From the IMG/VR virus record IMGVR_UViG_3300032282_003103, positions 1 to 49,217 of that record: DNA of 49,217 nt. One strand, given 5' to 3'. The position numbers and the translations under genes are program-made. This document shows positions 6,625 through 16,500 of the stretch, piece after piece. The notes under the pieces were generated by a model. The model searched no databases, was not told the DNA's origin, and worked only from the letters and a program-made list of their open reading frames with translations. Within the stretch, counting starts at the first letter, position 1, and each line of letters starts with the position of its first letter. The DNA is from a virus.

Positions 6625-9504
6625 ATGGCTATTACAGATACACAAAAAGTCGACTACCTTTTTAAGAAAGTTGGCTACGGCATTTCTAAAACTGACACAT
6701 CGTCGGTTAAGACACCTGCACAGGAAACAATAGCCAGTCCGTTAGTTATTCGTGGTGACACAATTTGGCAACAAAGTAGTAGCATACCTGCTACCAAGCC
6801 TGCATCGAGCTCGGGCGTAGTAACAGTCTATAGCGATGCAACTACAAACACAGTACAATGTACAGCAGATGCAACTGCATCTACAAGCCGTACATGGAAA
6901 ACTGGATTAACTAACTGGATTGATTCTAGCTTTGGTTCTACTTACGCTGTTTCTGTATACTTAGATTCAACAGGAAGTTCAACTCCGCAGACCACAGGTA
7001 CACAGCTATTCCCAGACGGTACCGGCAACAGTGACGAATGGTTCTTTGACTACAGTTCTGGTGTACTAAACTTTATTGGTAGTAGCTTACCTAGCGTTAC
7101 TTTTACTAGTAAGAGTATTTTTATTGTTGGTGCAAGATACACTGGCGTAACTGGCATTGGCAACATTAACGCTAACACTATTATTGGTACTATTGCAACC
7201 GCCAACGTAACACTATACTCAAACGTTAACTCTACAACAGCAAATTATAACTACAATTTATTGTTGGGTAACGTTGCATCTGGTAACACACAAATATATG
7301 ACAATGCATCATATACATTAAATGCATTGACTGGAAATTTAGCAGTTGGTAATATATCAGCCGCACAATTCAATGGCAACTTACTTGGTACAGTACTAAC
7401 ACCAAACCAATCATTAATTACCACAGTTGGTAATTTAACAAACTTGTCGGTAGTAGGCGGTGTGACTAACTATGGTAACGTAACCACAGCCGGTAATGTA
7501 ATAACCACAGGCGGTATCTTTTGGCCTAACGGCAATCCATACGGGTCAGGAACATTTTATTCTAATGCTAACGTATCGGCATTACTATCTGGCATAAGCA
7601 GTAATATTTCTACCACTGGTAACTTGTCAGCCGGCAATCTTACTGTTACAAGTAACGTTACAACTGGTAACTTAAATGTAACCAAAGTCACAGTAACTGG
7701 CAACCTATCGGCTGGTAATGTATTAGGTACATTCTATGGCAACGTACACGCAGACAGAATTACATCCATTGATGGTAATTTATGGTTACAACCTTTACCA
7801 GGCAACCTAGTAGTAATAGATACAACCACAGCTTTATTATTACCACAAGGTAATATTGTACAGCGACCATCAACTGCAATACCTGGATCAATTCGTTATA
7901 ACACAGATACACTAAGCATTGAATGGTGGAACGGCGCAGTATGGTTCCCTATTACAAACTCAATCCAGTCACAACAGTTTACTGGTAACGGTGTTGCTAC
8001 AACATTTGGATTAAACTTCCCGGCTGATACAAACAGTCTTATCGTTAACATTAACGGTACGATGCAGATTCCAAACTTTGCTTACACGGTAGCAGACTCA
8101 GCAATTACCTTTACTGAAGCTCCGTTGTCAACTGATCGTGTTGACGTTAGATTTATTGCTGTTCCGCTAATTGACGTACTAGGCAATGGCGTTGTAGGCA
8201 ATAGCTTTACCTTAGGTAATACAAGTACATACATACCACCACAGGCACTAGGACCTGGCGATAGCCCAACGTTCCAAAATATTACTATCAACGGAACTAT
8301 CAATGGTGCTAACATTGTTGGTGGTTCTAGCTCATATGGTAACTCTAACGTAGCGGCTTATTTACAGTCAGGCAGTTTAACCGGCAACGTTATCTATGGT
8401 AACATATTACCTGCGGCAAACGTAACATATAGTTTAGGTAGTTCCCAGTACCAATGGAAAGACTTGTGGGTAAGTAACAGCACAATTTATATTGGCGGGG
8501 TTGCTATTAAGGCCAACGCACAAGGCAATACTTTAACTATTAACAACAACTTAATAGGCGGCCAGATCAAGTATTCAAAACAAAGTACAGCACCAACCGG
8601 GCCTAACATTGGCGATCAGTGGTACGACACAGATACAGATGTACTATACGAATACATTAATGATGGCACAACCAGTTACTGGGTAGACATCACCGGCCCA
8701 TTTGGTGTTGCAGGTATTGAAGGTAACATTGGACCACAAGGCCCTACAGGTAACGACGGAACGTCAGTTATTATTATTGGTAGCGTTACCTACGCTAACG
8801 CATTACCGCAATGGGGCAACCTAACTTATGGTGAAGGTTTTATTGTACAAAACACAGGTAATTTGTTTGTATACGACGGAAGCAATTTCCAAGATGTAGG
8901 ACAAATCAAAGGACCTAAGGGAGATACCGGTGCAACTGGACCACAAGGAATCCAAGGTATACAGGGTAACACCGGCCCAGCAGGTACAAATGGTATTAAC
9001 GGTACAAATGGTACTAACTACTTAAACTTTGGTAACATTACTGCTAATGCTAACTTAAACTTAGTAACTGGTACGTTAAACTTTATATCTGGGTTAGGCG
9101 TTAAGATCGATATCAGTGATGCTAACGATACTGCTAACGTATACCTAGATCCAAACGGAAACATTAACGTATACTCTGTAACATCACGTTTTGCTGAAAA
9201 CGTAATCACGGGTAACGTGCCAAGTAGTTATACTCCAGACTGGGCCGCTGGCACAATACACAATTACACAGCTATACAAAACTTTACATTGAATGCTCCT
9301 ATTAACATGCCAGTGGGTGCGTCAATGACTATTGTAGTAACACAAGACAGCAATGGTAGTCGTGCTATGACAGCAAATAGTTATTATAAATTTGCAAGTA
9401 ATATTAAAACTCTGAGCACAGGTGCTAACTCAGTTGATATGATGAACTTTGTGCGTACAGGAGCCAATACTTACCTAACGGTATTGACAAAAGGTTATGC
9501 ATAA
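6625..9504 (+). CDS. Large tail-fibre protein with collagen-like repeats
   Basis: This 959-residue protein is a mosaic. Its N-terminal ~190 residues form a globular region. Then come GNLSAGNLTVTSN-type repeats and 'GGIFWPNGNPYGSG' plus 'YSNANVSALL' modules (about 290-330). The pair shared with the 4149 protein follows at about 415-520, and a 'GDQWYDTDTDVLYEY' module sits near 665. Two collagen-like Gly-X-Y stretches lie at about 694-714 and 759-798 (GPKGDTGATGPQG). Collagen repeats in phage fibres form trimeric stalks, so a trimeric adhesin is likely. The C-terminal ~150 residues form a probable tip domain (SMTIVVTQDSNGSRAMTA). It overlaps the next gene by one base (TAATG). Confidence 0.82.
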   Translation: MAITDTQKVDYLFKKVGYGISKTDTSSVKTPAQETIASPLVIRGDTIWQQSSSIPATKPASSSGVVTVYSDATTNTVQCTADATASTSRTWKTGLTNWIDSSFGSTYAVSVYLDSTGSSTPQTTGTQLFPDGTGNSDEWFFDYSSGVLNFIGSSLPSVTFTSKSIFIVGARYTGVTGIGNINANTIIGTIATANVTLYSNVNSTTANYNYNLLLGNVASGNTQIYDNASYTLNALTGNLAVGNISAAQFNGNLLGTVLTPNQSLITTVGNLTNLSVVGGVTNYGNVTTAGNVITTGGIFWPNGNPYGSGTFYSNANVSALLSGISSNISTTGNLSAGNLTVTSNVTTGNLNVTKVTVTGNLSAGNVLGTFYGNVHADRITSIDGNLWLQPLPGNLVVIDTTTALLLPQGNIVQRPSTAIPGSIRYNTDTLSIEWWNGAVWFPITNSIQSQQFTGNGVATTFGLNFPADTNSLIVNINGTMQIPNFAYTVADSAITFTEAPLSTDRVDVRFIAVPLIDVLGNGVVGNSFTLGNTSTYIPPQALGPGDSPTFQNITINGTINGANIVGGSSSYGNSNVAAYLQSGSLTGNVIYGNILPAANVTYSLGSSQYQWKDLWVSNSTIYIGGVAIKANAQGNTLTINNNLIGGQIKYSKQSTAPTGPNIGDQWYDTDTDVLYEYINDGTTSYWVDITGPFGVAGIEGNIGPQGPTGNDGTSVIIIGSVTYANALPQWGNLTYGEGFIVQNTGNLFVYDGSNFQDVGQIKGPKGDTGATGPQGIQGIQGNTGPAGTNGINGTNGTNYLNFGNITANANLNLVTGTLNFISGLGVKIDISDANDTANVYLDPNGNINVYSVTSRFAENVITGNVPSSYTPDWAAGTIHNYTAIQNFTLNAPINMPVGASMTIVVTQDSNGSRAMTANSYYKFASNIKTLSTGANSVDMMNFVRTGANTYLTVLTKGYA

Positions 9505-10850
9505 TGCCATTACCAAGTCATCTCGGGCTGTATTGGGAAATACCTACAATAGTATTCACGCCAGCAACGGCACCAACACCTAACTACGGTAGCGGTTATA
9601 CTTTTCGTGCCACTATAGATGGTGGTACAAGTCCATATACAATAACATTAGATTCTGGTAGTCTTCCAACTGGATTGTCTTTTACTGCTGGCACTAACTA
9701 TTTTACAATAACCGGAACACCTACAGCATATGGTGCCTATACTTTTACAGTCAAGGCCGTTGACTATAATGGATATGTAGGAACACAAACATACAGCTTC
9801 AGTGTTGGAACACCGGTAATTACAATTTTACCAAACACTCTTCCAAATGCTACAGCACCAGCAAGCTATTCAACTACTTTTACGGCCAGTGGCGGTGTCG
9901 GGCCTTATACGTTTACAGTACTATCTGGTAGTTTGCCAACCGGATTAAGTTTAAGTACTAGCGGAGTACTATCTGGTGTTGCCGGCGGTGCCGATGCGGC
10001 AGTAACATACAATTTTGTTCTTCGAGCAGTTGACTCAGCAAGTGCAGTTGGCACACAAAGTTATACAGTAACAATTAATCCCAGAGATCGTGCAGTTGCT
10101 CGCCCGCCTCCAACAGTTTTAATTGTGTATGATATGAACGAAGGCTTATTTTGGTGGCCAGTTGGCGCAGGATATTATGCACCTCAATATTACGCAGGAT
10201 ATAGTTATACTGGCAGCGACGTATATCCGTCAGTTATTGCTCAGAGTGTAGCTGGACGCGAATCAAGTCTTGGATTTATAACAAGGGTGGTAACATCCTA
10301 TGCTGAGCTAAATTCATTGTCTAGAGATGATATGAATAAATTTAGCCATATTTGGGATGTTGGGTACCATACTGCACCTAGTGATTCAGCTAAGGCAAAA
10401 TATGTACAATATCTTCAAGATGGCGGTGCGTTATTTTTATTAGGTGAAAATGCATATTTCTTACAACGAGATCTTTGGGTTTGTGATGTTATTAATACAG
10501 CCGGCGGCGGGGGTAGTGTTACTGTTCGGAACGATGTTTCAGGACTTGATAAATTTGTAGAAACAGTAGCCAATGAATTTTTGTTAGCAAATACTAGATC
10601 CGATGTAACATTTTATGCACCGAACTATTTTACTAACTACGGAACAGCAACTCCTATAGCGTCGGGTCCATATGGAGTTAGTGCGGCAGTATGGAAAACT
10701 GGTAGTTTAAGCAATGCTCGAGCAGGTGCTATTGTAAGCGTGTTAGATATTAACTTTATTGTAAACCCAGCATACGGGGCCAATAACAATGGCGCACAAT
10801 GGCAACCTTGGTTTGTAGATAATGTCAGTATTGTACTGAACAAAAAATAA
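9504..10850 (+). CDS. Fibre protein with two Ig-like domains and an amidotransferase-like C-terminal domain
   Basis: This 448-residue protein has two putative Ig domains of the He_PIG type at about 25-103 and 104-191. Each has the 'GSLPTGLS...GTPT/SGV' signature followed by 'YNFxLxAVD'. After a short Pro-rich linker (ARPPPT) a distinct domain at about 200-448 begins with TVLIVYDMNEGLFWW. It contains 'YLQDGGALFLLGEN' near 305-320, which resembles the class-I glutamine-amidotransferase/ThuA Rossmann-like fold. There is no Cys at the usual nucleophile position in that motif, so a binding rather than catalytic role is likely. The start overlaps the previous stop (TAATG). It is the last gene of the 3259-10850 operon. 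Confidence 0.75.
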   Translation: MPLPSHLGLYWEIPTIVFTPATAPTPNYGSGYTFRATIDGGTSPYTITLDSGSLPTGLSFTAGTNYFTITGTPTAYGAYTFTVKAVDYNGYVGTQTYSFSVGTPVITILPNTLPNATAPASYSTTFTASGGVGPYTFTVLSGSLPTGLSLSTSGVLSGVAGGADAAVTYNFVLRAVDSASAVGTQSYTVTINPRDRAVARPPPTVLIVYDMNEGLFWWPVGAGYYAPQYYAGYSYTGSDVYPSVIAQSVAGRESSLGFITRVVTSYAELNSLSRDDMNKFSHIWDVGYHTAPSDSAKAKYVQYLQDGGALFLLGENAYFLQRDLWVCDVINTAGGGGSVTVRNDVSGLDKFVETVANEFLLANTRSDVTFYAPNYFTNYGTATPIASGPYGVSAAVWKTGSLSNARAGAIVSVLDINFIVNPAYGANNNGAQWQPWFVDNVSIVLNKK

Positions 10851-10852
10851 GC

Positions 10853-10860
10853 GATAAATA
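10853..10860 (+). promoter_or_regulatory. T4-type late promoter, near-leaderless configuration
   Basis: GATAAATA is followed by 7 nt and then the ATG at 10868. No Shine-Dalgarno lies between. The predicted transcript would carry 0-2 nt before the ATG. Confidence 0.7.
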
Positions 10861-10867
10861 GTATATT

Positions 10868-12190
10868 ATGTCATTCCCAATTAGTCCATCAAATAATCAA
10901 GAAGCCCAGGTAAATGGTATTATTTACATTTGGAATGCTACTAAGGGCGCCTGGCGCAGAAAAGTTGGACAGGGTGCTACTAGCGACCAAGCATTCAACG
11001 GGAATATTATTGCCAATTCGGGTGCTCGTAGCACTAGTACGACAACAGGTGCAATACAAGTAACACGCGGTGGTGGGGTTGGTGTAACAGGTAATGTTAA
11101 TGCCGGCGCATTTTATAGTAATAATTACTTCTATGCCAATGGTCAACCTATTATTGTTCAAACTGCTAGTACAGCCAGCAATGCAAATATATCAGGAAAT
11201 TTAGCAGGTGGCGGCCCCGGCCAGCTAGTATATCAAAGTGCCGCTAATGTAACCGCATTCTTGCAAACAGCAGACTACGGTAAAATATTAGCCGCCAATG
11301 GACTTGGCAATGTACCAATTTGGGTAAACCTAGATGAACTAGCAGTACTAACTGGTAGTCCGTATATTAATCAACTAAAATATCCTAGCGGCAATATTGG
11401 TGCCGCTGATGCGGGCGGAGAAACAGTATATGCGATTGGCGCAGGTTTTCAACCCGGCTTTACAATCACTATTAATAATGCACCGGTTCCAAGTGCATCA
11501 TACATTAGTTCAAGTAATGTAGCATTTGTAACAAATCCTACTACTATTGGACATTATCCGTTAACTATTACTAATCCTAACCGTAAAAGTTACACATACG
11601 ATTATATTGAATTCATTGGTGCTGGAAGTCCGTACTTCTTACAACCACCCGGCTACTTAAACTTTGTTGGTCAAAATCTTACATTCTATCAAAATATTTT
11701 AGTTGCTGGCGGATATAAGCCGTACAATTTTCAAATCACAGCAGGCGCACTACCTGGTACAATGACCATTGATGCAGGATCGGGATTAATTTCTGGAACG
11801 GCACCTAGTGTTGATAATCCAACAAGTTATAACTTTACAGTAAAAGTTACAGATGCACACAGTCAAGTTGCTAGTAGAAACTTTTATATCTTAGTAACTT
11901 GCCCAGTGTTATTGAACAATCAAATGTCGTTGAGTAGTAACGGCTCTGATTACATACGTGCAAGTGCTACATACGCTAATGTCTGGGCTAATACACACAC
12001 CATAAGCCTGAGTAGTGTAGGCAGTGACTTTATCAGATCAGCTGACGCCGATGCTAACGTATGGGCTAATACGCACACCGTAAGTCTAAGTAGTGTGGGT
12101 AGTGACTTTATCAGAGCCGCAGATGCTGATGCTAACGTATGGGCTAATACACATACTATGACGTTTACAGTATCTCAAGCATACAGATAA
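10868..12190 (+). CDS. Fibre protein with IPT/TIG, Ig-like and tandem-repeat domains
   Basis: This 440-residue protein starts with the 'MSFPISPxNNQ...VNGxIYxW...W' cap also used at 18760 and 28961. It continues with a 'TTGAIQVTRGGGVGVTGNVNAG' module (about 57-80). At about 170-255 an IPT/TIG-like domain is visible (GGETVYAIGAGFQPGF ... GHYPLTITNPN). A He_PIG Ig-like domain follows at about 255-350 (GALPGTMTIDAGSGLISGTAP). The C-terminus carries three 26-residue tandem repeats (353-430) with SLSSxGSDxIR and ANVWANTHT. It is the only gene of its transcription unit, bounded by its own late promoter and a bidirectional terminator. Likely a modular surface adhesin. Confidence 0.78.
   Translation: MSFPISPSNNQEAQVNGIIYIWNATKGAWRRKVGQGATSDQAFNGNIIANSGARSTSTTTGAIQVTRGGGVGVTGNVNAGAFYSNNYFYANGQPIIVQTASTASNANISGNLAGGGPGQLVYQSAANVTAFLQTADYGKILAANGLGNVPIWVNLDELAVLTGSPYINQLKYPSGNIGAADAGGETVYAIGAGFQPGFTITINNAPVPSASYISSSNVAFVTNPTTIGHYPLTITNPNRKSYTYDYIEFIGAGSPYFLQPPGYLNFVGQNLTFYQNILVAGGYKPYNFQITAGALPGTMTIDAGSGLISGTAPSVDNPTSYNFTVKVTDAHSQVASRNFYILVTCPVLLNNQMSLSSNGSDYIRASATYANVWANTHTISLSSVGSDFIRSADADANVWANTHTVSLSSVGSDFIRAADADANVWANTHTMTFTVSQAYR
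11924..12157 (+). repeat. Three 78-bp in-frame tandem repeats
   Basis: Units at 11924-12001, 12002-12079 and 12080-12157 encode 26 residues each (SLSSxGSDxIR...ANVWANTHT). Units two and three are closest to each other; unit one is diverged. The repeats are in frame, so copy number could change without frameshift. Confidence 0.92.
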
Positions 12191-12193
12191 TAA

Positions 12194-12220
12194 AAAAGCC
12201 CCAGAAGGGGCTTTTATTTT
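12194..12220. terminator. Bidirectional terminator between convergent genes
   Basis: AAAAGCCCC (12194-12202), AGAA loop, GGGGCTTTT (12207-12215). There are A runs on the left and T runs on the right, so it works for the plus-strand gene ending at 12190 and the minus-strand gene ending at 12236. Confidence 0.92.
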
Positions 12221-12235
12221 GACGCTGTTATTATT

Positions 12236-12910
12236 TTAATAGTTAATACTGTTAGTCATTACAAAGTTAGCCATAGTAGCATTGTACAATGTATATTCTT
12301 TACTAGCATCAATGTAACCATAAGTTTGTAATTCTAAATCTGCACCGGATCCTGTAGCACCTACAGTACCGATAATAGTATGCTCGTTGCCGGCTGTGCG
12401 GAACCAGAACCAAGTTGGTGTGCCGGATGCCAATGGGTAGCGTGGTAAGAAACTTAAATTCAATGCCGCCCACGTTGCAGTAGCACCGGTTACAGTAATA
12501 ATAAAATCGTTTGGAGTAACATTACCGCCAGAATAGGTTAAAGCGGTATCACTAGTGGTTGAAATATAATAGAAGTTATAGAGACTAGGAATGCTACTTA
12601 CACCAGGCCCAACGAATCTAACTAGTTCGTCACTGGTACGTTGACCACTACTAACGTCAGTTGGTAAACTTGGAACTACACCCTTCATTAAACTAAAATT
12701 AGATGGTCGCTGATTGGGATTACCGCCATAGTATCCGCCGCCTATATAGTTATTGTTACCAACAGTAAAACCAGCGCCTCCCATACCAATTGTAGTGGCC
12801 GAAACTGATGCGTTTCCATTACCATTGTTACTACCATAGTAAGAACAATCAGAAAAAACCTTTTGGGTTATTTTGGTTACTAGGCCTGAACCTAAACTAA
12901 GTGTTGTCAT
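12236..12910 (-). CDS. Virion structural protein on the opposite strand of the fibre locus
   Basis: This 224-residue protein is not assigned to a named family. The N-terminal third is Gly/Asn/Tyr-rich (SNNGNGNAS, GGGYYGGNPNQRP). The middle contains a structured segment (LVRFVGPGVSSIPSLYNFYY). The C-terminus has an FWFRTAGNEHTIIGTVGATGSGADLEL segment of a type seen in many T4-like aquatic-phage virion proteins. It follows its minus-strand partner with a 13-nt gap and an AAGGA ribosome-binding site. The pair runs against all flanking fibre genes and is fenced by a bidirectional terminator and tandem late promoters, which suggests an inserted or inverted adhesin cassette. Confidence 0.7.
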   Translation of the reverse strand: MTTLSLGSGLVTKITQKVFSDCSYYGSNNGNGNASVSATTIGMGGAGFTVGNNNYIGGGYYGGNPNQRPSNFSLMKGVVPSLPTDVSSGQRTSDELVRFVGPGVSSIPSLYNFYYISTTSDTALTYSGGNVTPNDFIITVTGATATWAALNLSFLPRYPLASGTPTWFWFRTAGNEHTIIGTVGATGSGADLELQTYGYIDASKEYTLYNATMANFVMTNSINY

Positions 12911-12923
12911 TTGTTAATAATCC

Positions 12924-13397
12924 TTAAGGTTGCTTTAATGTAAAGCCAATGTCTTCAATACGAGTTGCAGTACTAGTACTAAGAGTGGTGTTAACCATAC
13001 GTACAGCACTATTGCTTAACATATTACCTACATCGCAAATAATATAATTGGTTGTTGGGATAGTTCCCGAACTCGGCGCACTGACCACAGAGCTGTCCCA
13101 AACTACCGCCCATGACGCAGTACCGTTATGTAACGGTGTTGCATTACCAGTTGCGGTAGTAGTGACATATAAACAAACATTACCTGCTGCCATTGTGCTG
13201 GCATTACTGGTCCAGGTTGGTGCTGTGAAGTGTCCTAAAAACACCGATTGATTTGCATTGTAATTCGACCAAGAATTTTCTAATGTATCTGGCGTTGGTT
13301 GTACACCACTATAAACGCTAACAGGTCCAGGAGTATTGAACATGTTGTAGTGGATAGTCTTGTTTATAAGTGCTGAAAATGTTGAGCTAAATTGCAT
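12924..13397 (-). CDS. Virion structural protein, first gene of minus-strand pair
   Basis: This 157-residue protein contains a central 'QPTPDTLENSWSNYNANQSVFLGHF' segment, then a 'MAAGNVCLYVTTTATG' and 'GTASWAVVWDSS' strand pattern. That arrangement (short proteins with NW-x-x-YN followed by an all-beta half) recurs in structural proteins of aquatic T4-like phages. Its ATG has an AAGGA ribosome-binding site, and two tandem late promoter boxes lie upstream on the minus strand. With the 224-residue protein behind it, it forms a two-gene late operon of unknown virion role. Confidence 0.7.
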   Translation of the reverse strand: MQFSSTFSALINKTIHYNMFNTPGPVSVYSGVQPTPDTLENSWSNYNANQSVFLGHFTAPTWTSNASTMAAGNVCLYVTTTATGNATPLHNGTASWAVVWDSSVVSAPSSGTIPTTNYIICDVGNMLSNSAVRMVNTTLSTSTATRIEDIGFTLKQP

Positions 13398-13415
13398 TTC
13401 TAATCCTTGTTAGAG

Positions 13416-13434
13416 TATTTATGCAGTATTTATG
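13416..13434 (-). promoter_or_regulatory. Tandem T4-type late promoters
   Basis: On the minus strand CATAAATA occurs twice, at 13427-13434 and 13416-13423, in an 11-bp direct repeat. Both drive the minus-strand pair starting at 13397. Confidence 0.78.
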
Positions 13435-13487
13435 TTAAATTCTCAAAGCCCTGCACAAAACCCGTAGAACCAATTTATCTGTGTAGC

Positions 13488-13495
13488 GATAAATA
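13488..13495 (+). promoter_or_regulatory. T4-type late promoter
   Basis: GATAAATA lies 31 nt before the ATG at 13527, with an AAGGA ribosome-binding site in between. It is divergent from the tandem minus-strand promoters 54 bp away. Confidence 0.82.
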
Positions 13496-13526
13496 ACATT
13501 ATTACCTATACACTAAGGATTTGAGC

Positions 13527-16500
13527 ATGGCCGTTACCCGAATTCAAAATAATCAGATTACTGACAAAACGATTACCTACGCAAAACTTGCGGATAATAC
13601 GTTAACTGGCGGGCAATTTAACGCGAACTTAACGCTAAACAGTAACATTACTATTGTTGGTAACTTGTCTGTCAGCGGTAATACTACTACACTAAACTCT
13701 ACTAATACATACGTTAATGATCCGTTGATTATTTTCAACAACGGCTATGTTGGGTCTATTACCGGTTACGATATTGGTATGGTAGTGAACCGTAACTTAG
13801 GCTCATTATCAAGTTATGGTTCTGTAAACACCGCGTGGGTTTGGTCCGAACAAGATGGTGCGTTCATTGCTATTGCAACAACTGACACTGGTGCTGGTAT
13901 TACAAGTATTAACAACTCTGGCTTTGTCAACGTTAAACTTGGTAACCTTACAGCCAACAGTATTACATTAACTAGCCCTGGTACTATTACAGCACCTGGT
14001 GGTATACAAAATACACCAATTGGTAACGCAACTCCAAACACTGGTGCATTTACCTATTTGGTAGCAACAACTGGTTTTTCAACTGCCAACGCACAAATTA
14101 CAAACGGTACAATTTCTGTTGCTACACTAACTGGCGCAACAGTTAACTCTACTACTGCCAACGTAACAAACCTAACAGCAACTAACCTTTATGCAGCCAA
14201 CGCTGTTATTGCTGGCTCCACAACTTACATTGGTACTGGTGGTACAAACATTGCCAACATCTATGTTGGTACAGCCTATGCAGGTAACTTTAGTACACCA
14301 AACTCTGTTGTTACAACAGGAGCAGTTACTAACTTAACCGCAACAAACTTCTATACAGCCAACAGCAGAATTGCTGGTGGTTACATTCAAGGTCTTGCAA
14401 ACGTAACAGCCGCAACAGCATACTTGGTTCAAGTCAACACCAATGGTGCTAACGTAAGTGGTCCATTGTTTGCTACAAGTATTAACTCAGCTAACGCAGT
14501 AATCACTGGTGGTAGCGTTAACGGTACTATAATTGGTAACACAACAACAGCGGCCGCAAACGTAACAACATTAAACGCCAGCGGCACAGTAAACTTTACA
14601 AACACCACAGCCGCTATATCAAGTGGGTCTGGTGCGTTACAAGTAGCTGGTGGTATTGGTGTTGCCAAAGATTCGTTTTTTGGTGCCAACGTTAACATTG
14701 CTGGTAACTTAACAGTAACAGGTAACTCTGTAAGCATTAGTTCAGCATCGTTGAGCATTCAAGATCCAATTATTAACTTACACTCACCAACTGACCTGGC
14801 ACCGTTAACAGTTAACGATAATGCTGATATTGGATTGAAACTTCACTATTATGACACAGTGGATTCGGCGGCCTTTATTGGTCGTGCCAATGATACTGGT
14901 TACTTAGAATGGTACAGTCGCGGTAGCGATGTTGGCAACGTATTTACTGGTGGCACATACGGAACAATCAAATCTGGTGCAATGTGGGTAGCCAATACCA
15001 CAGCCGCAACAGGTACAACTTCAGGCACAGCTGGCGCATTATATGTAGCTGGTGGTGCAGGTATTGCTGGAGCATTGTATGTTGGTGGCGCATTGAACGC
15101 CGCATCTGCAAGCTTCTCGAGTATCAACGGAACACCAATTGGTAACGCAACTCCGAGCTCAGCAACCTTTACAACACTAACTGCAACCGGTGTAACTGTT
15201 GCAGGTGGTAACTTAGTAGCCAACTCAGGAACAGCAAGCTCGAGCACAACCACAGGTGCAATAGTAATTGCAGGCTCTGGCGGTTTAGGTGTAGGCGGTG
15301 CTGTTAACATTGGCGGTAACTTTACACTTTCTGGTGTAGCTACTCTAAGTGGTAACTTGGTATTAGCTACTACAACAAAAACAAACGACAATACAACAGG
15401 TGCATTAGTAGTAACTGGTGTTGGTGGTATTGCAGTTGGCGGTAACGTTAATGCAGGTAGCCAGGTCTTTATTGGGTCAAATAGCCAAAGTAGTCCAATT
15501 GCTTATAACGCCTTAGTTGCCGCACGTGGTACAAGTTTATCGGGTGCAGGTACACAATATACACAGGTTGGTATCATTAATGCTACTAACACCGGTTCAA
15601 GCGACTTTGCCGCATATCCAAACAATACTATAACTGACCTAAGTCACGGTTGGGTTGACATGGGTATTACTGGTGATGCATTTAACGACATTAACTTTAC
15701 AATTACTAAACCAAATGATGGTTATGTATTCTCTTCGGGTGCAAACACAGCAGTTGGTGGTAACTTAGTATTAGCAACAGACAATTCGGGCGGATACAAT
15801 GACATTGTGTTTGCCGCAGGCGGATTTGTAACTGGTGCAGAAGTTGCTCGTTTCCATGGCAACGCAAATAACTCTGGTACTTTTGTAGTTAAACTACCAA
15901 CCAATGCGGCACCAGCGGCAAACACCGGTGCTTTCCAAGTTTGGGGCGGTGCAAGTTTCAGCAGTAACACATACCACGGTGGTGCTACTGTATTCAACGG
16001 ATCTAACACGGCTGGTAACGACTTTATTGTCAAAGGTGCAACCAATAACACATTGTTATGGGCTCGCCCAAGTGCCACATACGATCAAGTTTTAATTGGT
16101 AACTCGGCAACAGCAAGTACATTAGTTACTGGTGCTAAATTACAAATTAACAGTACAGACGCTATCTTACTACCAGTTGGTACACAAGCACAACGTCCAG
16201 GTACAAGCGGATATGGAACAGCAACAGCAGGTATGTTGCGTTACAACGCTGACACTGGATTCTTAGAATGGTATAACGGTAGTGCATGGCAAACAGCACA
16301 GACTAACGTTATTACAATCGCAGTTGATCAACAGTTCTCGGGTAACGGTGTACAAACAGTTTGGGGATTAAGCAACAGCACAACCACAGCTGGCACAGTA
16401 ATAAGTATCAACGGTGTTGTACAGATTCCAACTTTGGCATACTCCATCTCTGGTGGTACTGTACTAACATTTACTGAAGCTCCGGCAGTAGGTGACGTTA

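Noticed and set aside
9018-9209. Short minus-strand frames throughout the fibre locus
   Set aside because: They arise from codon bias on the coding strand and have no promoters or Shine-Dalgarno sites.
11924-12157. CRISPR-like array
   Set aside because: Repeats are in frame, protein-coding and without spacers.
13521-13526. TTG start for the giant fibre gene
   Set aside because: The AAGGA is only 1 nt from this TTG but 7 nt from the ATG at 13527, and related fibres begin MAVTR-like.
14429-15391. Long minus-strand open frames opposite the giant fibre gene
   Set aside because: They mirror the Gly/Asn/Thr/Ala-rich repeats of the real gene, have no ribosome-binding site or promoter, and their translations are low-complexity Pro/Ala/Val.
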